A stretch of 64,000 bases of DNA from Salvia splendens (GCF_004379255.2 NC_056042.1:10649901-10713900); one strand, 5' to 3'. Shown: positions 21,159-32,988, counted from the stretch's first letter. Made by a program: numbers and translations. Notes: generated by a model from the letters alone, not told the origin.

Positions 21159-22619
21159 TGATAAGTCGTATTCTAGGCCTTGGTTACTGGTCAGTATGAT
21201 GTGCAAAATTGATTATATCTGCAAAACAGTTGCTCAAAGTGTGCAGGTTAAGTGTTCTAGCCAGTAGGGAAGTTTCGGAATGTTCGGGTGAAAAAGGGCG
21301 CCAGCATTATCTCATACTGATCAGTATTCGTGCTGAAACGGCTTGAGATGGAGAAGACGGATAGCTGGGACGGATTACCCACAATTGAGGGCAAAGAAGT
21401 CAACTTGCAATGAGGATTTACCCTAAAATCAAGGGTAAGCCTCCCTATAAAAGGAAGCCAAGAAGGAGAGAGAAGAAGACACATTCACTCATTCACCACC
21501 ATCTTTAGGTAGAGAGTTCTCTCGGTAATATCAGTCTTTCAGCCGTGTCACGCTTCTTGCCTCGCCGCAGCCATGATCACCTGACGTCCAGATATTCCCG
21601 GAGTACCAGTCATCCTTATTCCAGCCAGCAAGATTATAGTTTAGGAGTTCCATCGCCCGGAGTGGCCAAACACTTTTAATTTACTTGCATTTTCCATACG
21701 TTGGTTCTTTGCTGCTTTTGAATTTCACTACTTTGAAGTATTTTGTTGAAGATCCGAACAATGTTTAATGCTATGAAGTTGATTTCTGTTCAGTTTGTCG
21801 AGCTGCTTTCTTTCTTTTCTGCATAGTTAGTTAGATCTAGAGTTTCTGGTCGTTTTGAGTATCGAATCGTGTGTTTCCAGTTAGTAGTTTATTTCTTCGA
21901 GTTAGCATAATCTGTTTACTTTTACTTCATAGAGGTTTGTTTCATGCAAGGTGCAGTTATGTGTTTCCTGTTTTCTCCCATGCTGATCAGTAGGCGGGAT
22001 TTCAGTTTCGATGTTTGATTTTCGTTTTGGAATTTTTTTGGTTGTAGATCTGTGTTCGTGAGTCATTAATCTGTGTTTTTATGGTGCTGAATCTGGTTTG
22101 TTTTTCTGATTTTAGTTTGTGTTTGTTGAAGAAGATGATGTCCATATCCAAGTTTGGGACCACTTTTGCTTTTTAGATGCTTTTTGCTTTTTGTCCTTCA
22201 CTTTTAGTACACCATGCAGATCTGTCAGCCTAGTCACCACAACTACCACTTATTCTCTGCTTTTCTGTTTAGCATTTTATAGAAACCTAGTACTTTCCGC
22301 AAATTTTCTGTTACACCGCATCCACCATAATTCCACGTACACCACTACATGTCGACCACCATTCACCCTTCCTAGTCAGTAGGACACCATCTTAATTTCC
22401 CGTCTAGGTAGAGACTCAACCCAAGCGTGGTAGCTAACCAAACTTTCCAAATATCACCGCGGTAGTTTAAACGCACCATCTCTGTGGGATTCGACCCCTA
22501 CCTTCACTATACTACCCAGTAGAAGAGGGTTGAGGATTCTTTGAAACCAGGGTCTAAGCTTAGTTAGGATCTCTATCCTGACCAGTAGGATACATCCTTG
22601 CTTGAACGACACCTACGCA
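21159..22619 (+). repeat. 3' LTR of the Athila-like element (copy 1)
   Basis: Starts TGATAAGTCGTATTCTAGGC and ends gacacctacgca, about 1.46 kb, aligning end to end with 49436-50910. A TATA box (TATAAAAG, 21446-21453) lies near the end of U3 in the context ctccctataaaaggaagcc. Confidence 0.85.
21446..21453 (+). promoter_or_regulatory. TATA box of Athila-like LTR (copy 1)
   Basis: TATAAAAG preceded by ctccc and followed by gaagcca; conserved in the other LTR at 49721-49728. Confidence 0.6.
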
Positions 22620-23290
22620 CCCCTGTTGCTCTTTCACGCATCTATCGCTGGTACAATAAAAACTGGCCGGAGGGAACAATCGAGTGCAACGAGAGTATGG
22701 TGCGCAACGCCATCTACCGAGCCAATGACCAAATTAACAAGTTCCAGGGGTATTACCTCCAGGAAGAGCGGTCGGCGGGGAGCGGCCGGAGCGAGGTCGA
22801 CATCATCAGTTCCGCCATGTCGACCTACAGATCCATGAATTACAAGGCGTTCAAGTACCTCAACATTTGGCAGGAGACGCGGCCACATCCGTAGTATAGG
22901 GGAGGTGTAACATCCTCCTCTAGCGGCTCCTCCAAACGGTCAAGGTCGGTATCCGACTCCGACTCCGACTCCAAAGACGTGGTTAGCCAACTCGCCGGAG
23001 CTAACTTGGGTAGCCCCGACGCCGGCCCGAGCGGTTCCCGACGCCGACCGCAAGGAAGGAAGAAGGCAGCGGCCAACAGCCGTCGCGCCGCGACTCCATC
23101 CAGCGATGCTCCCGACCCCGCTCCCTTTCCTGTTCCCTATGCGCCACCTCCACCCCACCAACTCGTTGTGGACCCTTTGGCCCAACTCAATATGGCCGAT
23201 AGGTCAACTATGACCCTCGCAACTTCGATCGCACGAGGTCATGATATTGGGCCTCCAAAAACAATTGGCGTAGTGCCGCCAGATGAGTAG
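22620..23290 (+). pseudogene. Harbinger ORF1-like (Myb/NAM-associated) protein, C-terminal fragment
   Basis: Resembles the plant PIF/Harbinger ORF1 family (often annotated NAM-associated or glutathione S-transferase T3-like), whose Myb/SANT-like protein helps the transposase find element ends. Visible: RIYRWYNKNWPEGTIECNES, a helix with ANDQINKFQGYYLQ, then WQETRPHP, a Ser-rich nuclear-signal-like stretch (SSSSGSSKRSRSVSDSDSDS) and a basic RRRPQGRKKAA segment. One in-frame TAG at 22892 interrupts an otherwise continuous frame to a TAG at 23288. The N-terminal DNA-binding half is missing. Confidence 0.7.
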
Positions 23291-23597
23291 TCTTCCATGG
23301 GGATATTTTTTATTTTTAGTATTTAATTATGTAATTTTTAATTTTAGGATTTTAATTATGTAATTTTTTTTTTAGGATTTTAATTATGTCTTTTTTATTT
23401 TATTTGTAATTTGTAATATTATTTCGGTTTTTTAATGAATTTTAATGTTATGGAAATGTTTTTATTTAAAATGAATTGTGCTCGTCCTTGCGGAAGAGCA
23501 CAACTGTGGGTGTTGTGCTCTTGCCTAAGAGCAGGTAGGAATAGTGGCGCCGGGCCCACAACCGTGCTCGTTGGCAAGAGCACGGTTGTGGGTGCTC
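22620..23597 (+). mobile_element. PIF/Harbinger-type element, right half
   Basis: The right terminus is inferred from GAGCACCCACAACCGTGCTC (reverse complement of the end), followed by TTA at 23598-23600, the usual 3 bp Harbinger target. The left half is cut off by the Athila-like LTR at 22619. The coding part is an ORF1 fragment. Two perfect hairpins lie close to the right end (23494-23522 and 23557-23590). Confidence 0.55.
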
Positions 23598-23600
23598 TTA

Positions 23601-24142
23601 TATTGGCCCACGTACAAAAAGTCCTCTAGAAAGTTTGTGAACATCTTTAGATAAATAAAGCCTATGTAAGTGTAAGCCCACAATTATTTTTAATTTTCAT
23701 AGATACGCAGACAGATGTGGACAGATTCGTGATTGAGAAGAAGCGTTTCTCACGCAGAAGAAAGTTTTAAAGTGAGGGGAGAAAATTTCAGGGAAAATAT
23801 TTCAATTTTTGTGTGATAGAGAGTTGAGAATTGGGAGAGATAAATTTGTGATTGTGAAGTAGGCAGAAGAGAACGTTGAGAGAATTTTAGAGTAAAAAGA
23901 GAGATTTAGTGAAAGGAGCTCTTAGAGTCGCTGAGCATATCAATTCTCTAATTTTATATTATGGATATATCGCGTTGCAATATAAAAATGTGGATTTTGA
24001 TGTGTATTGATATCATGGATATCAAGAGATTATAAGGATATAAAGTATACCATTTATATCCAACAATTTTTAATTTTAGTAAGTCATTTTATCACAAGAG
24101 TTGATTTAATTATGTTCGGCTCCATGAGATTTGTAAACAGAA
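23601..24142. other. intergenic, no gene seen
   Basis: AT-rich sequence. A 43 bp phrase around 24000-24042 (tattgatatcatggatatca...) recurs with few changes at about 24516-24558, a direct repeat flanking the MITE at 24145. No ORF of note. Confidence 0.5.
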
Positions 24143-24144
24143 TA

Positions 24145-24327
24145 CTCCATCCGTCCCATATGAATATGCACTTTTGATTGGAAACGGGTTTTAATGCACA
24201 ACTGGTTAGTAAGAGAGACATAGAAAGAAAAGTAATTAAAGTATTATTACTGAAGATGAGTGGCAGCTCAATAGAAACAAAAGAATTTCTAAAATAAGAA
24301 AATGCATATTCTTGTGGACGAAGAAAG
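24145..24327. mobile_element. Stowaway MITE
   Basis: Left end ctccatccgtcccatatgaa and right end cttgtggacgaagaaag, flanked by TA on both sides (24143-24144, 24328-24329). 183 bp, non-coding; interior gaatatgcactttt matches the inverted aaaatgcatattctt. Confidence 0.8.
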
Positions 24328-24329
24328 TA

Positions 24330-24744
24330 TCAAATTAAGATGTTTTAATTTTCTTAATAGTTTTGTTCGCATATAGAACGACATATTTTCGTGGTGTTGA
24401 AAACATGTTTTCTTTAAAAGTATATAGATGTGCCAATAATTTTCGGGATGCTTGTGGTGTTTCCCAACACGACTGATTTATTTAATAAATGTATCATGTT
24501 AAAATGTATAGATTTGGTATATGTATTGATATTATGTATATCAAGAGATTATAAGGATATCCGATTTTATATTCCAAGTTTTGATATTTCATTTAAATCA
24601 TGGACATATTATTCGGTATTTTACATCATACATAATTTTCCATATAATTAAATTAGGAAATAATTGAAAAAATGTAAAACTTATGATATATAATTAACTA
24701 CTTTTAAAAATTGCAAAATGATAAAAAAATTAAACAAACTTCGT
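24330..24744. other. intergenic, no gene seen
   Basis: Very AT-rich sequence between the Stowaway MITE and the LINE fragment. It includes the second copy of the direct repeat described at 24000. Confidence 0.5.
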
Positions 24745-25618
24745 TATTTTCCATCAATTTGTCTTCAAGCATTTGAAAACTTCTCGGTAGCCTCGGCCTC
24801 AGAGCTTGTGAGAAATAAAGCGGATAAGTGGATGGTGCATGATTTCATATGGGGAAAATGCATTGGACCTTCAATATCCGTGTTCTTGTGGAGGTTGCTC
24901 GCCAATAGGCTGCCAGTGGACACAACGCTTCAATAGTTGTAGGTGTTTGTAAGTGTCGCCTTTTGCTGAGGAGGGGAGAAACATCGAGCTTAGGCTGAGA
25001 TGATGGCAAAGGAATTTGATTTGAGACTTCTGGATGCACCATGGATTTAAATTAATACCGATGGAGCATTTCACTTGTCAACATGGTGCGCAGGAGGGGT
25101 GGTGTGGTGAGGGATCATAATGGTGAGATTTTAGCAGCTTTTGCTTCGGTTTCGAAGGCTGAGTCCGGACTTGAGGCAGATGTTGTTGGTTGGGTGGTTG
25201 CGGTCGGGTCTGTTGGGATCAATGGAAGTTCATCACGGCTTAGCCAGAATCAGGGGGGATTTGAAAGACATAGAGTGGAAGGTATCGCATATCCTTAGGG
25301 AAGGTCACAATGCGGCTGATCACCTGGCTGACTTGGGTATTCGCTTGGCATCGAGTTCGTACTTCACTAAAGATTCGGCTCCAGCTCGTGTAATGGCTTT
25401 GTGCAGATTGGATCAACCTAGCTTCCCCAATTTTAGGTATTGATGAGAGTCCATTGCTTGTTCCTAGTTCTATGATGTAGCCTCTTGATAGTCTAGTTGG
25501 TTGTTTAACTTGACAGTCCACTTTTGGGATTGTACGTTGTAATCTCTTCGTTTGATGATATGAATGGGATAAGGGGCCTACTTCACCCTCCACCGTGAGG
25601 GTGTTTGATTAAAAAAAA
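24745..25618 (+). mobile_element. 5'-truncated LINE (L1-type) 3' end
   Basis: Encodes broken pieces of the C terminus of a plant LINE ORF2: a zinc-binding RT region (ISVFLWRLLANRLPVDTTLQ, 24877-24936) and an RNase H-like domain in two frames (GGVVRDHNGEILAAFAS near 25098, then WKVSHILREGHNAADHLADL near 25279). A 3' untranslated region follows and ends in an A8 tract at 25611-25618. 5' truncation and terminal A tract are the normal LINE pattern. The target duplication was not identified. Confidence 0.75.
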
Positions 25619-26072
25619 GAACCCAACTATACATGTGTTGATGTGCATATATTTTTCAGTAATATATTTATTTCGATAATGTGTTTTCTTTTTATATGTG
25701 GGATCTTTATATTTTCTATATATACCACATCCAAAACGTTTCTCTTTAAAATTTATTTGCCTCATTTAAAAAGGGAAAAAATGAAAGAATATTTGCTTGC
25801 CATTTTACGAATTGAATCAACCCAACTGAGGTTTCATCGAGTTTATGAGTTTTCAAAGTCAACTATTGAAAATTGAAATAGAAAAACAGAACAAATACAA
25901 ATTCTATTTTTTTGTTTTAAATAAAGACAACTATTGTTTTGCACTAAATTATATCTCGACATAAAGCCAATAGCTTGACCTTATTTTTTCCATTTATCTT
26001 ATAATTATTACTCCCCCTGTCACACATAAGGAGTAACTTTGACTTTTCTGCACTCGTTTTGGCAAATTGCCC
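25619..26072. other. intergenic, no gene seen
   Basis: AT-rich. Around 26010-26060 a stretch (ttactccccctgtcacacat) resembles a Stowaway terminus but no partner end was found. Confidence 0.4.
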
Positions 26073-26579
26073 GTAAAGTCATAAACTTTCAAAATAGTTT
26101 GAATTTTCCCGTGAACTTTAAATTTTGCATGAAAAGTCATGAACTTTACTGGACTGTGTAAATTTCCCATCCGACTCGACCCAATAGATTTCCGACGCAA
26201 TTACCTATCCTATATGGCCCGCCGGAGGCGTGACATGACAAAACTCCACTAATTCTCATTATTCTCTTCTATATTTGCAATCTCTGACGCTGGACTTATT
26301 ACAAATATACAAGTAGCACAAATAAAAACATACAAATCGAATTCCACAAATCGAATTTAGCATAAAAGTAGCATTAATTCCACAATTTGAATTGAACCCT
26401 AAATTTGTCATTTGTCCAGTCACGCTTCCGTCATGCCAGGTAGGATAAGTTTGTATCGGAAATCTATCGGGTCGGGTCGGATGGGAAATTTACATAGTCC
26501 GTTAAAGTCATTACTTTTCGTGCAACATTTAAAGTTCAAGGGAAAAACGAAACTATTCTGAAAGTTCATGACTTTATAG
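26073..26579. mobile_element. foldback element with long inverted repeats (MITE)
   Basis: Left arm 26073-26243 and right arm about 26408-26579 are inverted copies at roughly 85% by eye: taaagtcataaactttcaaa versus the reverse complement of the sequence ending ctgaaagttcatgactttat. The shared interior includes gtaaatttcccatccgac and tagatttccga. The central 165 bp is unique. No ORF. The long TIR suggests a Mutator-like or foldback MITE; the flanking duplication was not resolved. Confidence 0.65.
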
Positions 26580-26719
26580 TCTACTTCCACTCTATTTATT
26601 TATTTGATATATATTGATCTTACGAATCACCGTTCTTTTTGGAATCATTATCTCAGTTTTATAATTTGTAGATTTTACAATAAAGTAATATTTTGGTTTT
26701 TAATAATTAAAAAATAAAA

Positions 26720-26820
26720 TCCAAACACTACACACATTGCACGCACACAAACATTGTACACAAGCATACTACATGCACACACACACTGCACACACGCACG
26801 CATATACATTGCTTGCATAT
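26720..26820. repeat. CA/CACG-rich simple sequence
   Basis: Imperfect run of cacaca and cacgca units. Open frames on either strand here are low-complexity artefacts. Confidence 0.6.
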
Positions 26821-26844
26821 TCGTCCAAAAGCTAAGATGCTTGG

Positions 26845-28228
26845 TGATGCACTTTTTATTAGCACTAAATAATCCTGCAAGTATACATAGTATAAATAGT
26901 ATAGCTACAGGTTCGTACTGGATATCGAACACAGGGAAAACGAACACAAATTGACTATCTTCTACTAGGCTTCTTCTACTATTTGGAAAAACAAAAGATT
27001 TTGGTTTTTTTTGGAAATAAAAACTTGTAAAAGCAAAGAAAGAACAATTGCAGATAAAACACAGAGAAAATTCAGATGAAATAAGGGAATTCCAAGGATG
27101 TACTTTCATAGTTATGGTTATACAAATTCCAACTACAACACTCTAGCACAGTTCATACTTCACTAGAACGAGTCACTAATATATTGTCTATGCGGCACAA
27201 AGTGGATTATAGACACTAAGGGCGTCAATCCTAGATCAATAACTCATAAAAGCTCCTAAGACCCCTTATGTTCTCACTCTCAATTAACAGTGCCGTTTTA
27301 AGGAAAGTTAATTATAACACCAACTAAGATCTTCTAACTCGCCAACCTCTTCTCACGATTATGTAGCAAGCCAATAGATCATCACAGAATATGTCACTCA
27401 AAAGTGAAGCAATTATCCAACACTTAGAATAGAAGCGAAGTAATGAACAAAACAGATATTAAATAAATAGGAATTGTATAACCAAAGTCGCTACTAACAC
27501 ATCCCTAGAATTTTATGAGTTTAGTTACACATCAATAAATAATCTAAAAACATAGGTTGTAGGTAAAACAATGAAAACATAAGAACTAAAGTGATAGAAC
27601 TCAAAGGTTAAATCTTTTTAGCATTGATCTTCTCTTGAATCTTGAAGGACTCTCAAAATATTATCTCTAGAAAATTATGCAGCAAAATGATTTTCTTTGA
27701 TGAAGCTTGAGGGGGTATTTATAGCCTTATTTTCATGTCCCATAATTATGACAAATATTCAGCACAGTATGATAAATCTTGAAGAGAAAGTAGGTCAAAT
27801 TTGTGCGCTGCGTTTTCCCAGCAAGCCGCTGCACTTTGTTCAGCGGTCGCTGGCGTATGTTCCATAGCTTCTGTCTCTTGATCAGTGGTCGCTGCACTTT
27901 GTTCCAGCAGTCGCTGACAAAGACCCAGCGGTCGCTGGGCGTGTTCATTTACTCAACTTTTCCAAAGCGGGCCGCTACCTGTTCAGCGTTCGTTGGCTGC
28001 CAGCGGTCGCTGGCTGTGTTGCAGCGGACCGCTGGACTCCTCGAATGCTCCAGATTTCTAACTTCGACTTTTAGCTATCTTTTTAGGCTCTATTTTGCAC
28101 ATTTCTCACAAAACACGTCAAAATACCAAAATAGACAAAATATACAATTAATGGACATATAATGCAACTTTGACACTCAAAACAGACCAAATAATAGCCT
28201 TACAACATTGCAAAATCTGAGTGTATCA
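26845..28228 (-). mobile_element. solo LTR, second copy of the 9404-10882 family
   Basis: Starts TGATGCACTTTTTATTAGCAC and ends gagtgtatca, colinear with 9404-10882 including the phrases gcgtcaatcctagatc and aatgcaactttgacactcaa. No target duplication is evident (cttgg left, catag right). Near its 3' side (27805-28035) it has an expanded set of short palindromes of the type CAGCGGTCGCTG. Confidence 0.75.
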
Positions 28229-28842
28229 CATAGTATGTGTAGGGTCAAATATGTTTTTGAGCCAATGCAATGGTCCACTTCAAATGTAGTTGACAGTTAA
28301 TTATTAGTGGATCCATTAAATATAAATCAAAATATATTATTTATGATAAAAAGTTAATTACACATTTAATGTATCAGACCTAAATATATTTTCAGTAAAT
28401 GTGCAGGACCAAATTTGGACTTTAGATTATAATTTCTGTATTAATACACATGCATCTTGTGTGTGTATATGTTTAATCCTTCTTCACAATAGAAACTATT
28501 ATATTATTTCTATAATTTGTAACATTAATTTTGTAGGAAGAAAGCAATGGTGAAAAGGATAGTTGTGCTCTAACAAGAGTTTTCCCAGTGGAATGAGAGT
28601 GGAGTCGTCTACCTTGAGTGCATGTACCATATAGCTCATATCCGACGCTACGCGATCGATGGCTGCGAGGAGTTCATGGCCTCCGTGGCAAGCACAAGAA
28701 AGGCCCGAGGCGGAGCTCACCTGCGCCCACATGTGGCTACAACCATGAGTATCATAGGATAGAACCAGTGGAAGATTACTAGGTCTACAACATATTTCAC
28801 AGTTAGTGTTATTTGGAAATTCAAATAATCCAATGATTTATA
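28229..28842. other. intergenic, no certain gene
   Basis: AT-rich sequence. A minus-strand frame of 77 codons (28499-28732) shows no recognisable domain. It is not called as a gene. Confidence 0.4.
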
Positions 28843-29702
28843 TGTTGGGGTTACCGCAGCGGAGGACACGGAAAACAAACAGTTCCTTACGAATCTATTT
28901 ATGTGACTATGTGATTAAATCCAATTTTCATGCAATTAATCTAGATCAATGGAAAACGCATAAAAAACACACAAACACGTTATTTGATGTAGATTTGATT
29001 GTTACCTCTCGATCCATTGAAGGATTGACATTGCTAGCTGCACTTCCCTGTAATCCTTAATCTATTAACCATGAATCTTCCACTCTATTCCCACGTCCTT
29101 GATTATTCATCCGGGTGGGCGGATCTTGAAGAATCAATAATAGTTTGATGAGATCTAGGAAGAACAATACACAAAACAATCTATCTCAATTCAATTCTAT
29201 GGATTAGAATGAACAAGACAAGATTAAACCAAAACCCTAGCTTCCCCATATCTTGGAGCTCGAAAATCAAGCCAAATGAGAGAGAGAAGCCACACAAGTG
29301 GTGCCTAGGGATAGGGATGAGAGGTGTGAATTGTGTTGTCCTTTGTTTCCCCATCTATTCTCACTATTTATAAGTTTGGACTATGTTTGGGCTAGAGTGT
29401 GGATCAATTTAATATATTATCCAATGGAATATTATTTTGTTCCACTAAAAAATAATATTGGACTCCTATCTAAATCACCAAATTACGAATAATTTGGGTT
29501 CCATTTTATTTTATAATATTTTCCACGTTTAAGATTATCTTAATCATTAATTTAATTCTCTGTCTACTATGTGACTTGAATTAAATTAATTCTCCAAAGA
29601 ATATTTCTAGTTTGAAACTTTATTTATTATTCATGGAATAAAATTCCAACTCTGCAATTTTCTGAATAATAAATTCATTTTTCAAACACCTCTTGGAAAT
29701 TA
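28843..29702 (-). repeat. copia LTR fragment, minus strand
   Basis: On the minus strand it ends ...CCGCTGCGGTAACCCCAACA at 28843, the end of a copia LTR of a family related to, but not the same as, that at 7208 and 29703. The other end is cut where the plus-strand copia LTR begins at 29703, suggesting the latter inserted into it. Confidence 0.55.
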
Positions 29703-30959
29703 TGTTCGAGTTTGTATACTAGAAATCACCTTTCAAGTGATTGAATACTGTAAAACTCTAATAATTATGTTCCAATGAATGCAACAGATTATTTTTGTCA
29801 TAATGTTGTTAGGTTTTAAATTTAATGGATGTTTATTGCATATTTAAATGTATAAGCGAACATAACATAAGTCTAAGTCTTTGTTCTAGTAGACCGGTTT
29901 GGACTGCACTCAATTTAAGGTACGCGGTCAGTTCTGAACAAAGAAAAATAAGAATTCCACAACCCAGATAGACCTAGACTACCTATCGTGAAAGGTTGCA
30001 ATGTCAGTCCGATTATTTCTAAGCCTTATTGAAATATGATGACGTTGGTGTGGTATAGCACTGAATGGATCTAACAGCAAGACGAGTCTTTATGCTATCT
30101 ACTGAAAGACGAGGTCTTGATAATTAATTTCTTAATCAACGTACATTAGCATTGAGCATACGATATTGAGTATCTACTACTTTGATTTACCAAAGGTGCG
30201 GGTTTTTCGTCACCCAACGATCCAGGTATATTGGGTAGTGGTGATCATTGTCTAGCGGTGCTAGGATTGCTATTATGTTGAATCGTGCGCGAGGAGAGTC
30301 TCGTTTGATAACATCCACAAGAGGAGCTCGAAACGAGGTTTTATTATTCGGAACCTAGCTAGTTGGAGTTTAATTACTTTATGAATAATAAATAAGAGTT
30401 TATTGCTAAGTCCACTCTTGGAAAAAAAATATGTTAATTAATTAAGTCCATAGCAGACATTAATTAATTAATGGATGTTTCTATCTTAAGCGCGGGAAAT
30501 GAATTAAACAAATAAAAGGAAACCCGTAATACTTGTAATTTCGGATTTGAAAAGGCAGTGCAATATTACTTCTGTAGTGGCCCCTTGTAATATTCCAATA
30601 TAACTTTATATTAAATTATGGGTTCAATTTAATTAGTAAAAAGCTAATTGGGTGAGGCCATGTCCAAATTCTTCCTTAGATCCCTGACTGGGTCCAATAT
30701 GTGACTTTATAAATAGGAGAATAAAGGAGATAGAAAAAAATTAATTGTAAAAGCAAGAATTTTCGTCCCCCTCTAGATAGAGAGAGAATTCGAAAATCGT
30801 TCCCTCCGTGAGCTGAGTTCTGTCTTCGTTATTCGAGTCCTAGTATTCTGGTGAGATTTGCCCACACAAATATCAGCATACAGTCTGGGACACCAGTCAG
30901 AAGATCGGAGGTCGAGTACTGAAGATCTCGTGCACGCTTCCGCTGCCAACCCCTTCAAT
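29703..30959 (+). repeat. 5' LTR of the plus-strand copia
   Basis: Starts TGTTCGAGTTTGTATACTAG, ends ccaaccccttca, 1257 bp; matches 38063-38868 and the inverted copy at 7208-8675. A tRNA-iMet-type primer site (ttggtattagagcc) follows at 30961-30974. A TATA box (TATAAATAG) lies at 30708-30716. Confidence 0.9.
30708..30716 (+). promoter_or_regulatory. TATA box of the copia LTR
   Basis: TATAAATAG in the context gtgactttataaataggagaa, about 250 bp before the LTR end. The inverted LTR copy has its equivalent at 7658-7666. Confidence 0.55.
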
Positions 30960-31099
30960 TGGTATTAGAGCCAGTCTTTGGCTCTGATTATTTGGATTTA
31001 AATTTTGCGAAATTCATGTATGCATGTATTATTTGATTGCGATGCATGTTCTTGGTGTTTTGTTTAATAAATTATGCATGATGAACTCAAGAACTATTG

Positions 31100-31720
31100 A
31101 ATCAAAGAACTTGAATTACTCGAACGTACGAGACGTGCGATCCGTCGGTGCTCGCACCGAGACGGATCGCACCACGCGCGATCGTGAAATAGGGATGTCG
31201 ATTGAGTGGGATCCGAGGAATCGCGATCACGGGGCGACGCGCAGTCGAGCATGGGCTCGAGCGCGACGCCGGCCGAGACCGCAAACCCCAGGCGCCCCCC
31301 TCACCAAGGTCGACGTGAAGGGTGGCACGGAGTGGTGGTTTGTCCGAGAACCACCGAGACACCAGGCGCCGAGAGCTGGAACCCTAGGCGGAAGGAAGGG
31401 TGGTCGGAGTTGGCCGAGAGCAGGCGCACCACCATGCGCGTCGCTGGCTAAGAGCTCGCACCACCCCGACGGCTCGGATGGCCGAGACGGGCGTCGAGAC
31501 GCTGGCCGAGAGGAGCGCGCCGCTGCGTGCGCGCCTGGCGAGAAGCTTCGACACCCTACGGATCGACACGCAAAGACGGGAGGGGCGCACCTAGCCGTGA
31601 GGAGCGACAATGACGTGTGTGCTCCTGGCTGAGAGGTTGCGACACCCGACGAGCCAGGCGGCCGAGACACTGGCGCGCCACGGCCGAGAGGCTTCATGCG
31701 TCGTGATCCGATGACGAACT
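31100..31720 (+). repeat. GC-rich repetitive leader of the copia element
   Basis: An island of high GC content in AT-rich DNA, built from degenerate short repeats around gccgaga[cg] and ctggc[cgt]gaga followed by c-g-cacc. Open frames on both strands result from the base composition and have no domain. Confidence 0.55.
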
Positions 31721-31864
31721 CGTCGGATTTTCATCGTTCATCGTTCGTGCGAATCTCGTGTGATGAGATAACGATGAAGGATTATTTTAATAATTATTTA
31801 ATTATTTTTATTAAAAGATATCATTAAAATATTATTATTTAATGGAAATTATAATCTTTTTGGA

Positions 31865-32645
31865 AGATTTATCTAGATTTTAGGAATATTTTTATTATTA
31901 TCTATATCTATGGAAATAAATAATTTTATTTTATTCCTAGATGATATGGATGAGAATAATTTAATAGTTCCTAATATTTATCTAGATTTTAGGAATATTT
32001 TTATTATTATCTATATCTATGGAAATAAATAATATTATTTTATTCCTAGATGATATGGATGAGAATAATTAATAGTTTCCTAATACTTATATATCTAAAA
32101 TCCTAATTAGGACAGATACATATGAATACATTAAATAATAAATCTTCTCTTCCTAGTCTTAAACATGGAAATAATTTGAATTTAATTTTTCATGTCTTAT
32201 TAAGAATTAAAATAATTTAATTATTTTAGATATATTATCTTATAGTAGACATGAATAAGAATTAAATACTGGAACATTATTTTCTTAATGGAAGACGCCA
32301 ATTAAAGGATTCAATTATCCAGCATATTAAATACCAACAGAATTTAATTAAGCCTTAATCTGCCTCAAGGCTAAGGATGATTGAATAAAAACCATAACCC
32401 AAAATATCTAAGCTGTAATTACGAACTCAATGTTTGTATATGGTCTCCACCAATTGGTCTGTAATTTATGAAGCTGTTTCCAATATTATAGCGACCTGTA
32501 CTGTGGAGACAATAATCCTAGGAAATAGCGAGTTCATTAGGCGGACTTCTCAAATATAAATAGTATGAACTAGAATGTGGTTTCCGATATTATTGCCACC
32601 TGCTCTGTGGGGACAATAATCCTAAGAAACTGCGAGATTCAGAAG
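31865..32645 (+). repeat. two tandem duplications in the copia leader
   Basis: A unit of about 110 bp starting tatctagattttaggaatat is present twice (about 31869-31977 and 31978-32087). A second pair of about 65 bp, with acaataatccta.gaaa, lies at 32468-32535 and 32577-32640. Non-coding. Confidence 0.65.
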
Positions 32646-32988
32646 TTCACACAGGATTTATGGGATAACTTGATCTTGTTAGCAGCACATAAGCATTGTT
32701 ATGGGAGTGTGTTGTAGAAATGAGACTCTGTAATGCTAAAGAGGTGGTCTTGCTTAGGCAACATTAGGCGGCCATGCCACTCTGTGGTCTCTGGACTATT
32801 CATCGGTGTTGTGACCAGTAAAAATTGTAAGATTTTAATGCGTATTAACTTCCTCTGGAGGATACAAAATTTTAATTTTACTGTTGTAAGATTTTGAAAA
32901 GTTTTATGGTTAATCTAATCAAACTTCTTACATAAGTTTATGAAAAATGGTAAATATTCTGTGTTGCAGTGCAAATCAAATCATCAAT

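Larger units (their letters stand above)
17072..22619 (+). mobile_element. Athila-like gypsy element, 3' half (copy 1)
   Basis: Matches the second copy at about 45530-50910 throughout: third-ORF fragments, a hairpin-rich 3' non-coding region, a purine tract region with cttgaggacaagc, and the LTR at 21159-22619. Gag and pol are missing, either deleted or lost in the gap. The right end abuts a Harbinger ORF1 fragment exactly at the LTR end, so it probably inserted into that element. Confidence 0.85.

Noticed and set aside
26845..28228. Target duplication for the second solo LTR
   Set aside because: cttgg on the left does not match catag on the right; the right flank resembles that of the first copy only by chance or through a shared tail.
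28499..28732. Small minus-strand gene
   Set aside because: 77 codons without domain, repeats or splice context; not distinguishable from a chance frame.
31102..31697. Several long GC-rich ORFs on both strands
   Set aside because: They overlap in many frames because stop codons are rare in GC-rich repeats; no domain or conserved copy supports them.
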